DNA from: Paludibacter sp.
GTDB taxonomy: Bacteria > Bacteroidota > Bacteroidia > Bacteroidales > Paludibacteraceae
Direction: 5' to 3'
NCBI GenBank assembly: GCA_028710895.1
Contig: JAQTTH010000006.1
Location: 168,551 to 232,550, forward strand
DNA: 64,000 bases
Within the stretch, counting starts at the first letter, position 1. Every line of letters begins with the position of its first letter. Below are positions 35,527 through 46,065 of the stretch, in pieces. Under the pieces are notes generated by a model. That model made no database searches. It was not told where the DNA came from and was given only the letters and a program-made list of their open reading frames with translations. Both the position numbers and the translations under genes were made by a program.

Positions 35527-37578
35527 TTAACGGGTAATCGAAGTGGAAAAAGAATTATTATTCTCGTTCGCTTCTGTGAAGCGGTTTACATCATCAACAT
35601 AAGCCATAATCGTGTGAGTACCGCTAGGAATATTGTATGCACCACCATCGGATCCTATAGTAACCGAAGCTCCTGCAGCCAAGGGTCCCGCAACACTCCC
35701 CCACGTTCGATTTACTCCATCAACTGAGTATGCCACACCAATAACTACTCCAGCAGGTGTTGGACTGGTACTCTGGTTCTTAACTACACACGTAAAGATT
35801 CCTGTTGAAGTGTTATAAGAAAGTGTTGTGACAATAACATCCGGGAGTGAACTTACTACAATCGGTTGTGTTAGGGTATTATTGTTCTCGTTCGTTTCTG
35901 TGATAACGGCATTATCATCAGCTAAAACACTGATCGTGTGCGTTCCGGCAGGAATGTTGTACGCTCCACCGTCTGACCCTATTGTTACAGTTGCACCAGC
36001 AGCCAACGATCCTGTAATCCCACCCCATGTTGCATAATTTCCATCTACTTTATATTGGACTCCAATCCACCCACCAGCAGGAGTTGCTACATTGCCCTGA
36101 TTTTTCAATATGCTTGAGAAAATGCCGGTTGCTGCATTATAAGATAGGGAAGTAACAATAATATCGGGTAAGGATGAAACAATTCCTCCTTTAATTTCAA
36201 TAATCATTGGGTGATCACTCATTGTGTGTAGTTCAACCCATCTCACATTCGTTTGCTCTGTTCGTACCGGCCATGTGCCTACAGTAGGGTCATATACTGT
36301 TACCGAGGAGTAATTTGCACCAAGGTCAATTGAGATATCGTTGATTCCACTTAATAGTTCACTCCATATTACTAGTTCATAGGTGCTATTGCTCTTTTGC
36401 AGAAGCATATCGTGTACGGTCTCCGGTTTGTTGAGACCGGAATTGTGTTGAACCGTGTAATTAACTGATCCTGGTGTGAAGTTGGAAGAATTATCAGCGA
36501 GAATCGTTGTCATGTTATGAAGGTATGTTGCACCAAGCTTTGGAGAATTGTCAGGTCGGTATAAACCGTGATGTAACTCATCTTCTTTTAACTGATACCA
36601 AAAGGTATAGCTAAAGCCTTGCTTGTATGCATCAAGAAAGGTATTCAGAACCGCTTTCCCCTGATAATCCTCTGATACCATGGGAAAACCACTTTCCGCA
36701 ACTGTAGTAAAACCTGATTCTGTGATAACACGTGGTATGGTCGGAAGTTGTGCAAGGGTGTAGCCATTAAATCCATTCCAGGTATGGCAATGTTCGGAAT
36801 ACATTGCGTCATTTATATTATCCGAACCCAAGGTCATTAACCGCCACACGGCATTGTCGATTAACGGTTGGTTCCAAAAATAAGGATGAAGATTAGCATA
36901 ATCGGCAAATTTCGTTCCTGCAGCCATTATCGTTCCTGCACCAGCAGGGATTTGGAGAAATTGCATACCAAGGTTTTGTGCCTGTGATGCAGCTCCTAAT
37001 GAAGAATGAAATACGGGATAATTAGCCAACTGCCAATCTGCCTTTACCTGCGTATACAAGTCTCTTTGTGAATGAGCTATAGGCACACTATTGGTCGGAC
37101 TTGAGGTTACTCCTTCGTAGGTCACAGGCCAATTACAAGGCTCATTCATTCCTTCAATAGCCAGCAATGCATCAGAGGCTACAAGTTGCTTCGATGTTGC
37201 GATGGTACGAGTTATTATTTGCTCGAATGGTAGGTCATTCCATGTCTGCACGATACCCCTGACTCCAGCCTGTTGACGCAACTGAATCATTTCGTTCACT
37301 GTTGACCAACCACCTCGCACATTGCGAATTCCAAGATATTTTACCATATTAATATGATCAGCATTGGTAAAGTTCGCATACCAGTGGGCACAAATACCTG
37401 TAGAATTAAGGAAATCATTTGCTTTGACAACCTCTTTGCCAACCACAGGAGCTTTAAGGGGTTTAGTTGTTGGAGTAGTTGTCATTGCATGATCTAATTC
37501 AATATTATTCTTTTCGCAGGAAATAAACGTTATAAAGATTAAACTAAATAACGTAATGATGATTTTTTTGTTTTTCAT
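35527..37578 (-). CDS. Lipoprotein glycoside hydrolase (clan GH-A) with two CARDB domains
   Basis: 683 aa. A lipobox-like FITFISC (Cys21) predicts a surface or periplasmic lipoprotein. The TIM barrel (~55-370) has acid/base Glu146 in EGMNEPCNW and nucleophile Glu287 in VITESGF. A beta-sandwich follows. Two tandem CARDB-type adhesion repeats (about 475-575 and 580-680) start SLPD[IV]IVT-LSYN and are nearly identical to each other, also at DNA level (35.55-35.86 and 35.86-36.18 kb). The repeats suggest a recent duplication. Family assignment within clan A (GH5/GH39-like) is not resolved. Confidence 0.8.
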   Translation of the reverse strand: MKNKKIIITLFSLIFITFISCEKNNIELDHAMTTTPTTKPLKAPVVGKEVVKANDFLNSTGICAHWYANFTNADHINMVKYLGIRNVRGGWSTVNEMIQLRQQAGVRGIVQTWNDLPFEQIITRTIATSKQLVASDALLAIEGMNEPCNWPVTYEGVTSSPTNSVPIAHSQRDLYTQVKADWQLANYPVFHSSLGAASQAQNLGMQFLQIPAGAGTIMAAGTKFADYANLHPYFWNQPLIDNAVWRLMTLGSDNINDAMYSEHCHTWNGFNGYTLAQLPTIPRVITESGFTTVAESGFPMVSEDYQGKAVLNTFLDAYKQGFSYTFWYQLKEDELHHGLYRPDNSPKLGATYLHNMTTILADNSSNFTPGSVNYTVQHNSGLNKPETVHDMLLQKSNSTYELVIWSELLSGINDISIDLGANYSSVTVYDPTVGTWPVRTEQTNVRWVELHTMSDHPMIIEIKGGIVSSLPDIIVTSLSYNAATGIFSSILKNQGNVATPAGGWIGVQYKVDGNYATWGGITGSLAAGATVTIGSDGGAYNIPAGTHTISVLADDNAVITETNENNNTLTQPIVVSSLPDVIVTTLSYNTSTGIFTCVVKNQSTSPTPAGVVIGVAYSVDGVNRTWGSVAGPLAAGASVTIGSDGGAYNIPSGTHTIMAYVDDVNRFTEANENNNSFSTSITR

Positions 37579-37647
37579 GATTTTTTCATTTTATTTGATT
37601 ATTAGTCCAATTAAAGTTATCTCGTTTTAAAAAAATATTTTCAAAAT

Positions 37648-40230
37648 CTATTTTGTAAAGTATAATGTTTGAGATTGTTTGTTTGAAATTAATTTTACAA
37701 TATATACGCCTTTTGAAAGATTATCAATTTTGCTTGATATTTTTTTTACTCCTGCATATTTTTGATTAATAACAGCACAACCATTCATATTATATACCAT
37801 CATTTCAACATCTTTTTGAGATTCTAAAAAAAAAATATTCATCGTTTCATCTACGTGAGTGGGATAAAGCTTCGCAAATTTATCATCGTTTTTTTTAGGG
37901 TTATTTATGCCTGAAAGACCATTTGAATCTATAACTTCGACAAAGTACACTTCATTCGGTTGGAGACTTGGAGTTGAACTCACAACAACACCTCTTAATA
38001 AATCTTTACACAAGGTACCATTTTTGGCATTCTTTAGAATAATATTTAGGGTTGCAACACCTTTACTGGCATTTACCACAGATAGAACATTATTGCCCTG
38101 ATCATTTTTCACACATCTCCACACACATCCATTTAAACCTGAACCAACCGTATTGGTTTCAGTAACAATCACCTCCGGAAGTAGATCTTTAGTTGTGACA
38201 AATTGTAATGCTTTGTAAGCCATGTATGATAAACTGCTTGTGGATATCAACTGACCTGTTCCTTGCGTTAGTGGAGACAGAGAACGACCATATTCATCTT
38301 TTTTTAAACTAACCCCATCAATGAATACAGTCCCTCCATTATTAAGATAGCTTTGCAACGCATTTAATTCGTCTCTCGTAACATTAGGTGTTTGATATAC
38401 AAGAATTGCTGCCCAATCGCTATTATTTTGTCCTGTGATAATTCCTTGAGTGGCAAATCCTAACGGAATGCCATTAAAAAAGAGCGATTCATACAGACTA
38501 TAAATATTATCCATGTAACTGCTTATGGAAATTGACGAAGTTTTAGAGTAAAAAATTCTGAGTGGTCTTTTTAATCTTTGTATGGCAGCCATGTCAACAG
38601 AATTTGCATTTAAATCCATCGTCGTTGACTCAACTTCATTCAAAACACGAGGTTGTTGCATAATTGATCCTGCATATCCTTCACCTGTTTCGCTTTTTAT
38701 TGAACCATTCTGATTTCTTCCCCATACCCAGGTTTGACTAGCATTTAATCCCTGCATATTTGCCAACCATGTGATTGCCCTTGTATATTCAGGTGTCATG
38801 TATAAATCCCTAAAATTATAACCCGATAAAAAATGAGTTTCCGAATTGAGAATTGGTTTATCAGGGGCTACCGACTTGAAAAAATCATATGACATACACA
38901 TTTCTCTCCATGTAAATGCATAACGGTTCATCCATGTTTCGGTTCCCCCATTTCGGTTTTTACTATAAGCACCTGCACCAGCATCATTTCCGACAATGTC
39001 ACTTAAATTAGCTAACGCTTCAAAATCTAATCCGTGATCACAATCAGATCCAGTCCAGTCTGTTGGCATTACTTTAATATGTACTTTCGCAGTATTATCG
39101 TATTTGAGAATCTGATCTTTCAAAAAAGTAAACCAATTAGTAACCCTTACCATATTAAAAGTCATCCAATCGTACCATTGGGGAGTCCCTCGCAAGGTTT
39201 TATCCATAGGTATTGTAACCGTTACGGCATCGAAACTAGAAAAATTCTTACCCCAAAGTGAGTTTAATTCGGTAATTGCAGCATACTTAGTTTTCAACCA
39301 ATTTCTAAATTTATATTTTGTAGAATCTGAAACTACTCCAGTATCAAAACTTCCTGCTGCCGTATGCCAACCAGGTTCATTGCATAACATGTACCCCATT
39401 TGAGTATATTTTTTACCTGCCATGAGAGGAATAGTGCCTTTTAACAAAAAACCTTGCACCTCGCGAGATCCATAATTGTCAATGTCATATTTTGTGTATC
39501 CTCTTGATCCAACCTGGAAATTGGGATATTTATTTATCGCCCATTGTGGTACAGAAGTATGATCCATAAAAACAGATCCAAATTTTCCTGTTGTCTTGTT
39601 TTGTAATTCCGATATTGCTGACCCACTAATTGTACCTGTTGCATTCTGAACATAATTCGGTGTAATATATTCTCCATCCAACTGTCCAAAAAAATCAGTA
39701 AATTCACTTACACCCGGCTTCCAAATATAATCTGATAAAAAAACCGGTTTCCCATTAAACATTATTTGATCTTTATCTATTGTTAGAGTTGACCAATCAA
39801 TTATAGGTGTTGGTTTTCGAACTATTGCCCCCGATATTACTGATTTAAAGTCTGATATAGCTTTTGTCAACATTAATATCACCTCGTTTCGTTCAAAATC
39901 AGGAAGATTTTGAGCCATTTGAGTGGCGTTACTAACATATAAAGGATATTGTGTAAAATACGAACTGTTTGTTGAAACATTGGAAGCGTCCCAATTGGCA
40001 TACTTCAAAAAAATCTGTGCTGTCCGAACGGTCATGCTCTCCTTTTGAACATTAATACCCATTGTTTTTGCAGACACGATTAAATTGTTTAAGCTATCAA
40101 TTTTTGATTGCGCTTTTTGTTCGAGAGTTTGTGCGTGACTTAGAAGAGGTACAGACAGTAGAATTAACAAAAACTGGATTTTAGTATTATGTTCTTTGTA
40201 ATATGAAAATAAATCGTTAATGGTTTTCAT
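37648..40230 (-). CDS. GH42-like hydrolase with T9SS sorting tail
   Basis: About 860 aa. The signal peptide ends LLSHAQ; I start at 40230 (MKTINDLFSYY) not 40266, because this leaves a shorter n-region. The TIM barrel has acid/base Glu in MLCNEPGWH (about 285) and nucleophile in PILNSETHFLSG. A flavodoxin-like trimerisation domain contains LQSYLNNGGTVFIDGVSL. The last ~75 residues are a type IX secretion C-terminal domain (YPTHVDETMNI... LSKGVYIVKL). So it is probably displayed on the cell surface, first to act on the polymer. Confidence 0.85.
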   Translation of the reverse strand: MKTINDLFSYYKEHNTKIQFLLILLSVPLLSHAQTLEQKAQSKIDSLNNLIVSAKTMGINVQKESMTVRTAQIFLKYANWDASNVSTNSSYFTQYPLYVSNATQMAQNLPDFERNEVILMLTKAISDFKSVISGAIVRKPTPIIDWSTLTIDKDQIMFNGKPVFLSDYIWKPGVSEFTDFFGQLDGEYITPNYVQNATGTISGSAISELQNKTTGKFGSVFMDHTSVPQWAINKYPNFQVGSRGYTKYDIDNYGSREVQGFLLKGTIPLMAGKKYTQMGYMLCNEPGWHTAAGSFDTGVVSDSTKYKFRNWLKTKYAAITELNSLWGKNFSSFDAVTVTIPMDKTLRGTPQWYDWMTFNMVRVTNWFTFLKDQILKYDNTAKVHIKVMPTDWTGSDCDHGLDFEALANLSDIVGNDAGAGAYSKNRNGGTETWMNRYAFTWREMCMSYDFFKSVAPDKPILNSETHFLSGYNFRDLYMTPEYTRAITWLANMQGLNASQTWVWGRNQNGSIKSETGEGYAGSIMQQPRVLNEVESTTMDLNANSVDMAAIQRLKRPLRIFYSKTSSISISSYMDNIYSLYESLFFNGIPLGFATQGIITGQNNSDWAAILVYQTPNVTRDELNALQSYLNNGGTVFIDGVSLKKDEYGRSLSPLTQGTGQLISTSSLSYMAYKALQFVTTKDLLPEVIVTETNTVGSGLNGCVWRCVKNDQGNNVLSVVNASKGVATLNIILKNAKNGTLCKDLLRGVVVSSTPSLQPNEVYFVEVIDSNGLSGINNPKKNDDKFAKLYPTHVDETMNIFFLESQKDVEMMVYNMNGCAVINQKYAGVKKISSKIDNLSKGVYIVKLISNKQSQTLYFTK

Positions 40231-40285
40231 TCTTATGATTTTTAGGAAATTTATCAAATAATACATTTCTAATGATATTGAATTG

Positions 40286-42505
40286 TCATTTCGCCTCTTG
40301 GTTTACTTCTAATACAACACTTGTTCGCTGCTGATTCAAATCAGGATTAAAACCAACCTTCATTAAATAGTCACCACTGAAAATGGCAGTTGTGTCTAAG
40401 GTTGTTGACGTACCCGGATATAAATTTACTTCTTTAATTCTATATTTTTGTTCGGGATTTAAACCTTGTAAACGAATTGGTGTTGGTGTGAATTTTTCAT
40501 CAAAACGGTTGGTAACTACATAATTAAAGATAACAGCTCTACTTTTCACTTCATTTACAAACATTAGAGAGGAATATGGGTTTTCATAAGGTGATGCCAG
40601 TCTATACAAATCGCCGTGCCACACCAATTCTTTGACCGAATTATACGCTTTTACTGCATCTTGGCTGAACATCAATTCTTTTTCCGATAAGTTACTAACG
40701 ACAATATCGTATCCCATTTTTCCCATCATGGCCACATCGGTTTTATATTTAATGCCCACCTTACTCCAATCAGTAATGTGGTTACAAAGGGCAATTGCCG
40801 GATAAAAATAGCTGTAATTCCATTGAATATAAGCCCGTTCAACAGGACCTGTATTGTCCGATGGCCAGAATTCCGTAAAATATTTCAATGCTCCATAATC
40901 TACCCGACCACCGCCACTAGAACAAAGCATCATAGGTATTTTCGGATATTTTGAGCGTATACGTTCCAATACTCTATAAAGTCCTTTTACATAATCAACA
41001 TACAATTGCGATTGGTTTTGCCCAGTCTTCTGTAAATAAGATGAATTTGCATTATAAATAGCAGTGTTACAATCCCATTTAATATAGGCCACTTCTGTAT
41101 TTTTTCCAAACAAATTATCCACTATCTGAAATACATAATCCTGAACCTGAGGATTTGTTAAATCAAGAACTAACTGATTCCTGAAATAAAATTCAGGTCT
41201 TTCCGGTTGCTTAATGACCCATTCCGGATGTTTCTCATACAATTCCGATTTTGGATTCACCATCTCAGGTTCTATCCATATCCCGAATTTTATACCCGCT
41301 TTATCTGCTTCTTTCACCAGATAACCTATTCCATTGGGTAATTTTTTACGATTAGGTTCCCAGTCTCCCAAACCTGCACGATCATCATTTCTTGGATATT
41401 TATTGGCAAACCATCCGTCATCGAGTAAAAACAAATCAACACCTAATTTTTTGCCATCTGCAAATAGGTTGATCAATTTAGCTTCATTAAAATCAAAAAA
41501 AGTTGATTCCCAGTTATTCAGCAAAGTCAGACGACTACCATTTCCATCGAGTAACCGGTAATTTCGCGCCCATCTGTGTAACTGTCGACTTGCTTCACCA
41601 ATCCCCTGATTGGAGAAAGTATAGATAAATGAAGGCGTTTCAAATTCTTTATCTGAAACTAACCGATATTCCGATGAGTATGGATTAATACCAGCAATCA
41701 GGCGGAGATTATGATATGGATCAACTTCAAATTCCATCTTATAGTTACCTGACCAAGCTAAAGTCCCAAGCAATATTTTGCCATTTTCTTCTGTAGCCGG
41801 CTTGTCGAACGATACCATAAACACCGGTTGCATAAAGCTATCTGGTCTTGTACCCAATTTAGAGTCAAGACTTTTTATCCCATAAGACAAAAGAGTTTGT
41901 TCCGGATTCATTTCACGACCCCATCCACCGTGGAAAAGTGTTAGGTAATAGTCCTTGTCAACAAAATTGAGGTTGGCCGACGCATATTTTTGAAGTGTTA
42001 TGGAACCTTTTTCCTTATTTTTAATAGTGCTCCATTGTTCAATTACATTCTCATTGATATAAGTTTTATAATACAATGTAATTTCTGTTCCGTAAACAGG
42101 GTCTTTAAGCAAAACAGAATGAATTTGAACATTGGCATCTATTACTTCGTTTTTGTAGGATATGAATTTAAGTTCGGTAGAAAGATTGCCATCAGAATGA
42201 GTAATTGAGAGAGCCGGTTCAACCAGATTCCATGTTCCGGATGGCGTATATGCATGGTTAAAAACGCCTGCTCTATTATCGTCCTGCTTCATTTGGGCAT
42301 TTAATAAAGCATACTCTGACGAGTTTTCCAACTTGACACCGAAATATGTAATCAATAATCTATTGTCTGCATCAGTTTGGAGTATAAGTGCATTTTTGGC
42401 AGTTTCAATTGGAATTACAACGGCCCAAGCAGTAACCAGATTTACAGCATATAATACAAAAAAACTGACTATTTTTTTTATAAATTCGAAGCGATTGATT
42501 TTCAT
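40286..42505 (-). CDS. GH36 alpha-galactosidase
   Basis: A 739-aa exported enzyme with an N-terminal beta-sandwich domain, a catalytic TIM barrel and a C-terminal beta domain, the GH36 architecture. Hallmarks are FLLDDGWF (358-365), FGIWIEPEMVNPKSELY (407-423), nucleophile Asp478 in YIKWDCN and acid/base Asp550 in WPSDNTGP. It hydrolyses terminal alpha-galactose from oligosaccharides or galactomannan side chains. The N-terminal hydrophobic stretch (about 10-28) is a signal peptide. A 349-bp spacer separates it from the lectin-like gene upstream. Confidence 0.95.
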   Translation of the reverse strand: MKINRFEFIKKIVSFFVLYAVNLVTAWAVVIPIETAKNALILQTDADNRLLITYFGVKLENSSEYALLNAQMKQDDNRAGVFNHAYTPSGTWNLVEPALSITHSDGNLSTELKFISYKNEVIDANVQIHSVLLKDPVYGTEITLYYKTYINENVIEQWSTIKNKEKGSITLQKYASANLNFVDKDYYLTLFHGGWGREMNPEQTLLSYGIKSLDSKLGTRPDSFMQPVFMVSFDKPATEENGKILLGTLAWSGNYKMEFEVDPYHNLRLIAGINPYSSEYRLVSDKEFETPSFIYTFSNQGIGEASRQLHRWARNYRLLDGNGSRLTLLNNWESTFFDFNEAKLINLFADGKKLGVDLFLLDDGWFANKYPRNDDRAGLGDWEPNRKKLPNGIGYLVKEADKAGIKFGIWIEPEMVNPKSELYEKHPEWVIKQPERPEFYFRNQLVLDLTNPQVQDYVFQIVDNLFGKNTEVAYIKWDCNTAIYNANSSYLQKTGQNQSQLYVDYVKGLYRVLERIRSKYPKIPMMLCSSGGGRVDYGALKYFTEFWPSDNTGPVERAYIQWNYSYFYPAIALCNHITDWSKVGIKYKTDVAMMGKMGYDIVVSNLSEKELMFSQDAVKAYNSVKELVWHGDLYRLASPYENPYSSLMFVNEVKSRAVIFNYVVTNRFDEKFTPTPIRLQGLNPEQKYRIKEVNLYPGTSTTLDTTAIFSGDYLMKVGFNPDLNQQRTSVVLEVNQEAK

Positions 42506-42854
42506 ACAAAAAAATGTAATTAGATGTTTTATGTAATTTGCATATCAGATATTCTACCATTTGGTGAATTCCTGAATTTATGCTCGTAACATATTTTGTT
42601 TTGAAATTGAATTTTCCAGAAATAATGTCAGGGAGATGAAGTTTTGTCAATACTCCTAAAGAGTATATTAGAATGTCAATGACATACAGTTTTACAGTGT
42701 ATTGTTTTTTTTCTGAACAACACTTTAAAAAATAAATTGAACTATATCAATTACAAAAATCAATCATAATAAGTTTAAGAAAAGTGTCATATATAGTTGA
42801 CTTTTAATAATCCGCTAATTCAAAAATCTGAATTAGCGGATTAATTTGTTATGT
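42506..42854 (-). other. Intergenic region before GH36
   Basis: 349 bp with no gene. The upstream edge holds the terminator at 42808-42843. The rest is AT-rich and probably contains the GH36 promoter, but I see no clean TAnnTTTG box. Confidence 0.5.
42808..42843 (-). terminator. Perfect 15-bp hairpin terminator
   Basis: TAATCCGCTAATTCA (42808-42822) pairs perfectly with 42829-42843 around a 6-nt loop, 12 bp after the lectin-like gene stop. It separates that gene's transcript from GH36. Confidence 0.8.
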
Positions 42855-44054
42855 TCAAATTGAAACTTTAAATACTTTTCCCTTATTGTTATTATTTACT
42901 TTAATCAAATACATTCCTTTTGCCCAGTTAGTTGCATCGATTTTACAATTTGATTCTGCTGAGTTCAATTGTTTAACTAAAGAGCCTGATACATTGTAAA
43001 CCTTTATATCATTAGCACCTTCTAAATTATTAATCGAAATTAGTCCGTTATTATTAATAGTTGTTGCATTAGAATATTGATTACTTTCAAGCCCTGTAGT
43101 TAAGCTTACAGTAAATGGGGCGGACCAATCAGATGGAACTGGTGAAATAGTTCTCACTTTCGCAGTATATGATGTGGAGGTTAAGTCTGTAATTGTAGCA
43201 GTTTTTTCGGAATTCTGAAGCACTACGCCTCCACCGTCAGGATCATCAAGTTGGATTTCCCACTGAGAATCCAAACCACTATCTTCCCACGATAAATCGA
43301 ACCCATTAGATGTTTTGTTGGTAGTGGCTAAATTTGTTGGTATTACTCCAATTTTACCCCAACCATACACAACATTTGCCACATCATTTAAAATACCTGT
43401 GTTTTTGGCCGCATCAACTAAATTTGCAGTGTGATCACCAGTTTGTTCGTTAAATGTATAATTAAGGACTAAACCTGGTGAAGTTGGATCAACATGTGAT
43501 TGGTAATTCGATAAAATTTCGTCTGCAGTCCGGACGGTATTCCAAACTCTAAAATCTGCTATTTTTAATACAGCACCACTTGTAAGACTCCAATTATTAC
43601 GACCTATCATCAAGTCATTTATAGTAGAGGTTGTGAATGGCATTGTATAATCAACTCTGTAAGCTTCAACACCATTTCCATAAACAATTACTGCAGTTCC
43701 ATCGATAACCATAGCCAAATGTTGCCATGTAGTGATAGAATTTGCAGGACGCTTAAAATCAAGCCATTTTTCTGATCCACCATAATTCACACTTCCCCAC
43801 CATTCCCCTAAATTCCAGTGAAAACCATTTTGAGGATCATCCAAACTTGATGCAAGTGCACCTTCTTTTCCCATAACCCAAGCTTCTACGGTGATTACAC
43901 CCGTACTAATGTCCAATTTGCCACAATCAATCCCAGACAACCCTGTACCGGGCAATGAAATATATCCCCATCCTTGAGCAGAGATACCCATTAGAAAACA
44001 CACATGAAAAATTGCAATGATTGCAATACGATTTAAAAATGTAAGCTTTTTCAT
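42855..44054 (-). CDS. LamG-type carbohydrate-binding protein with T9SS tail
   Basis: A 399-aa exported protein (signal ending ISAQG). Residues ~30-215 form a concanavalin/LamG-like sandwich: VITVEAWVMGKEG, TWQHLAMVIDG and LKIADFRVWNTVRTADEIL. A fibronectin type III domain follows (~235-320). The last ~75 residues are a T9SS sorting domain (IKVYNVSGSLVKQL... AKGMYLIKV). It is probably a surface glycan-binding protein that helps SusD capture substrate. No catalytic residues are seen. A terminator follows at 42808-42843. Confidence 0.82.
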   Translation of the reverse strand: MKKLTFLNRIAIIAIFHVCFLMGISAQGWGYISLPGTGLSGIDCGKLDISTGVITVEAWVMGKEGALASSLDDPQNGFHWNLGEWWGSVNYGGSEKWLDFKRPANSITTWQHLAMVIDGTAVIVYGNGVEAYRVDYTMPFTTSTINDLMIGRNNWSLTSGAVLKIADFRVWNTVRTADEILSNYQSHVDPTSPGLVLNYTFNEQTGDHTANLVDAAKNTGILNDVANVVYGWGKIGVIPTNLATTNKTSNGFDLSWEDSGLDSQWEIQLDDPDGGGVVLQNSEKTATITDLTSTSYTAKVRTISPVPSDWSAPFTVSLTTGLESNQYSNATTINNNGLISINNLEGANDIKVYNVSGSLVKQLNSAESNCKIDATNWAKGMYLIKVNNNNKGKVFKVSI

Positions 44055-44262
44055 AAAAATAGATGTTTATTTATTTTTCCGTTGATAGTATAATACTTTT
44101 ATTCACACCAACGGATTTATGCGAATAAAAGGCTTATTAATAAAATACACTTTTTTTTAATTCTTCTTAATGAAATTTAATCAGATATTCTTGAAAAAAT
44201 TGATAGTTGGGAGCAAATTTATTTACTTAACTTGCCCCTTTCTAATTTTTATGTTTATATAT

Positions 44263-45954
44263 TTACCAACCTTGATTCTGTTTAAGATTACTGTTAATAT
44301 TTAGTTCTGTTTGTGGTATCGGGTACAAATTCATTTTCTCATCCCAAATCCTGTTTTCAACCAATTTTCGGGTATAAGTTAGTCCACCTGATCCGTCTTT
44401 CGTAATATCAATACCATAAATGTCTTTTACTGTATTTCCTATTTTCCATCTTCTGATATCCCAGAAACGGTGATCTTCAAAAGCTAATTCAATTCTTCTT
44501 TCATTTCGTAACTTATCACGGAAAGCCGCTTGAGTCATTCCAGCAGGAAAAACAGGCATAGCTACACCCGTTCTGTTTCTTACTACATTCACCTGACTTC
44601 GTGCCGTCAAGTTGAGGACAGGATCACCACCTGGAACATCCGGCCCATAGGCTTCATTCATAGCTTCCGAATAGTTCAATAAAATCTCTGCATAACGGAA
44701 TATTGTCCAACAATGCAACCCTGTTGTTGGGAGCGCAGGATCAAGGGATATACTTTCTAGCAAATATTTTTTTAGATAATAACCTGTTTTTGTCGCATTT
44801 GACTTTGGTGGGGCATTTAAACCTCCATTCCAAATTTGCAGAACCTGTGGAGTTTTCCACACCGCACCGTCATAAAGAATCGTTGCCACAAATCTAGGAT
44901 CGCGTCCAACATAAGGTGTTGAAGCATTATATCCAGAGCCGGTTTCATTAATACCTTTGCCGGTTGATTTCATTTCGTAGGCATCCACTAAATTTTGAGT
45001 AGGACATGTTCCCGTATTACCACCTGCAAATCCAACGGCCGTATTTGCGTATTCAAAGTAATTAGAAAGAGCTTCCCTTCGTTCAAAAATTAATTCTTTC
45101 GATGTCAAATTATTGAAAGTTGTGGTATAGGAAGGAAGAGGTGTGTATTGTGACTTAAGAGAATCAATAACCATTTTCGCTGCTTTCGCAGCAGCAATCC
45201 ATTTTGGATCTCCCAATGGCAATGCATTTGGATTATGTAACGGACTGGCAGCATATAATAAAACCCTCGATTTTAAAGCCCATGCAGCACCTTTTGTGGC
45301 ACGACCTGTTTCCTTGGTTGTACTAAAATTGGAAAAAGTTTTTGGAAGTTTTCGTGCAGCCGAATCACATTCAGAAACAATAAACTTAATAATTGAATCA
45401 AATTTTGCAGGCACTACTTTATTTGCTTGATCTGGTGTAAGAACCGTTGTAACTAAAGGCACATCACCATATCTTTTGATTAATTCGAAATAAAAGAATG
45501 CACGCAAAAACCGTGCTTCGTAAGGATAAAGAGCAAATTGTTGCATTTGAGCAGCATAATCCGAATTATATTTTGTGCCTGAAAATGTTTGTCCTGCAGA
45601 TTCCTTTAAATAGGTGTTTACGGCTCTAATTCCGGAATACATGCTATTCCATTGGTTATCAAGTGTTACAACCGAATTCCAACTTCCATCATTGAATTTT
45701 TGGATAGCTGACAAATCCCAAACATGCTTTGCATCATCTGTTGCTGAAGATCTCATCGCACCATCAACGCTACTAAAATCAGAAGGGAGATAACTGTAAA
45801 TATTGGTAAGAAAAGCTTGATTTCTATCAAAAACCGAGAATACATTATCTTTTTCATATTGACTAGATTCATTATAATCTAAGTAATTACAACTGCTAAA
45901 TATTATACACAAGAAAAGAACTCCTAAAAAGAATTTTATTAATCTCATCTTCAT
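44263..45954 (-). CDS. SusD/RagB-family outer-membrane lipoprotein (second pair)
   Basis: About 563 aa. SusD proteins cap the SusC barrel and bind glycan on the cell surface. I start at 45954 (MKMRLIKFF), which gives a signal peptide ending in the lipobox FSSCNYLDY; the frame is open to 46044 but the extra 30 residues are polar. Family signatures include EARFLRAFFYFELIKRYGD, RYAEILLNYSEAMNEAYG and RRIELAFEDHRFWDIRRWK. It follows its SusC partner by about 110 bp. Tetratricopeptide-like helices dominate the fold. Confidence 0.94.
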   Translation of the reverse strand: MKMRLIKFFLGVLFLCIIFSSCNYLDYNESSQYEKDNVFSVFDRNQAFLTNIYSYLPSDFSSVDGAMRSSATDDAKHVWDLSAIQKFNDGSWNSVVTLDNQWNSMYSGIRAVNTYLKESAGQTFSGTKYNSDYAAQMQQFALYPYEARFLRAFFYFELIKRYGDVPLVTTVLTPDQANKVVPAKFDSIIKFIVSECDSAARKLPKTFSNFSTTKETGRATKGAAWALKSRVLLYAASPLHNPNALPLGDPKWIAAAKAAKMVIDSLKSQYTPLPSYTTTFNNLTSKELIFERREALSNYFEYANTAVGFAGGNTGTCPTQNLVDAYEMKSTGKGINETGSGYNASTPYVGRDPRFVATILYDGAVWKTPQVLQIWNGGLNAPPKSNATKTGYYLKKYLLESISLDPALPTTGLHCWTIFRYAEILLNYSEAMNEAYGPDVPGGDPVLNLTARSQVNVVRNRTGVAMPVFPAGMTQAAFRDKLRNERRIELAFEDHRFWDIRRWKIGNTVKDIYGIDITKDGSGGLTYTRKLVENRIWDEKMNLYPIPQTELNINSNLKQNQGW

Positions 45955-46065
45955 AATATTAGATTTTCTTGGGGATTGATGAAATGATACAAATTTTGAC
46001 ACACTTTTTTTCCCTTCTTCTGTTAGATCATTTATATGTTTCATAATTATATTTATTTGAATAGT

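Noticed and set aside
35527..36200. DNA repeats in this gene considered as a mobile element or CRISPR
   Set aside because: They are tandem CARDB domains of one protein; there are no regularly spaced short repeats and no cas genes.
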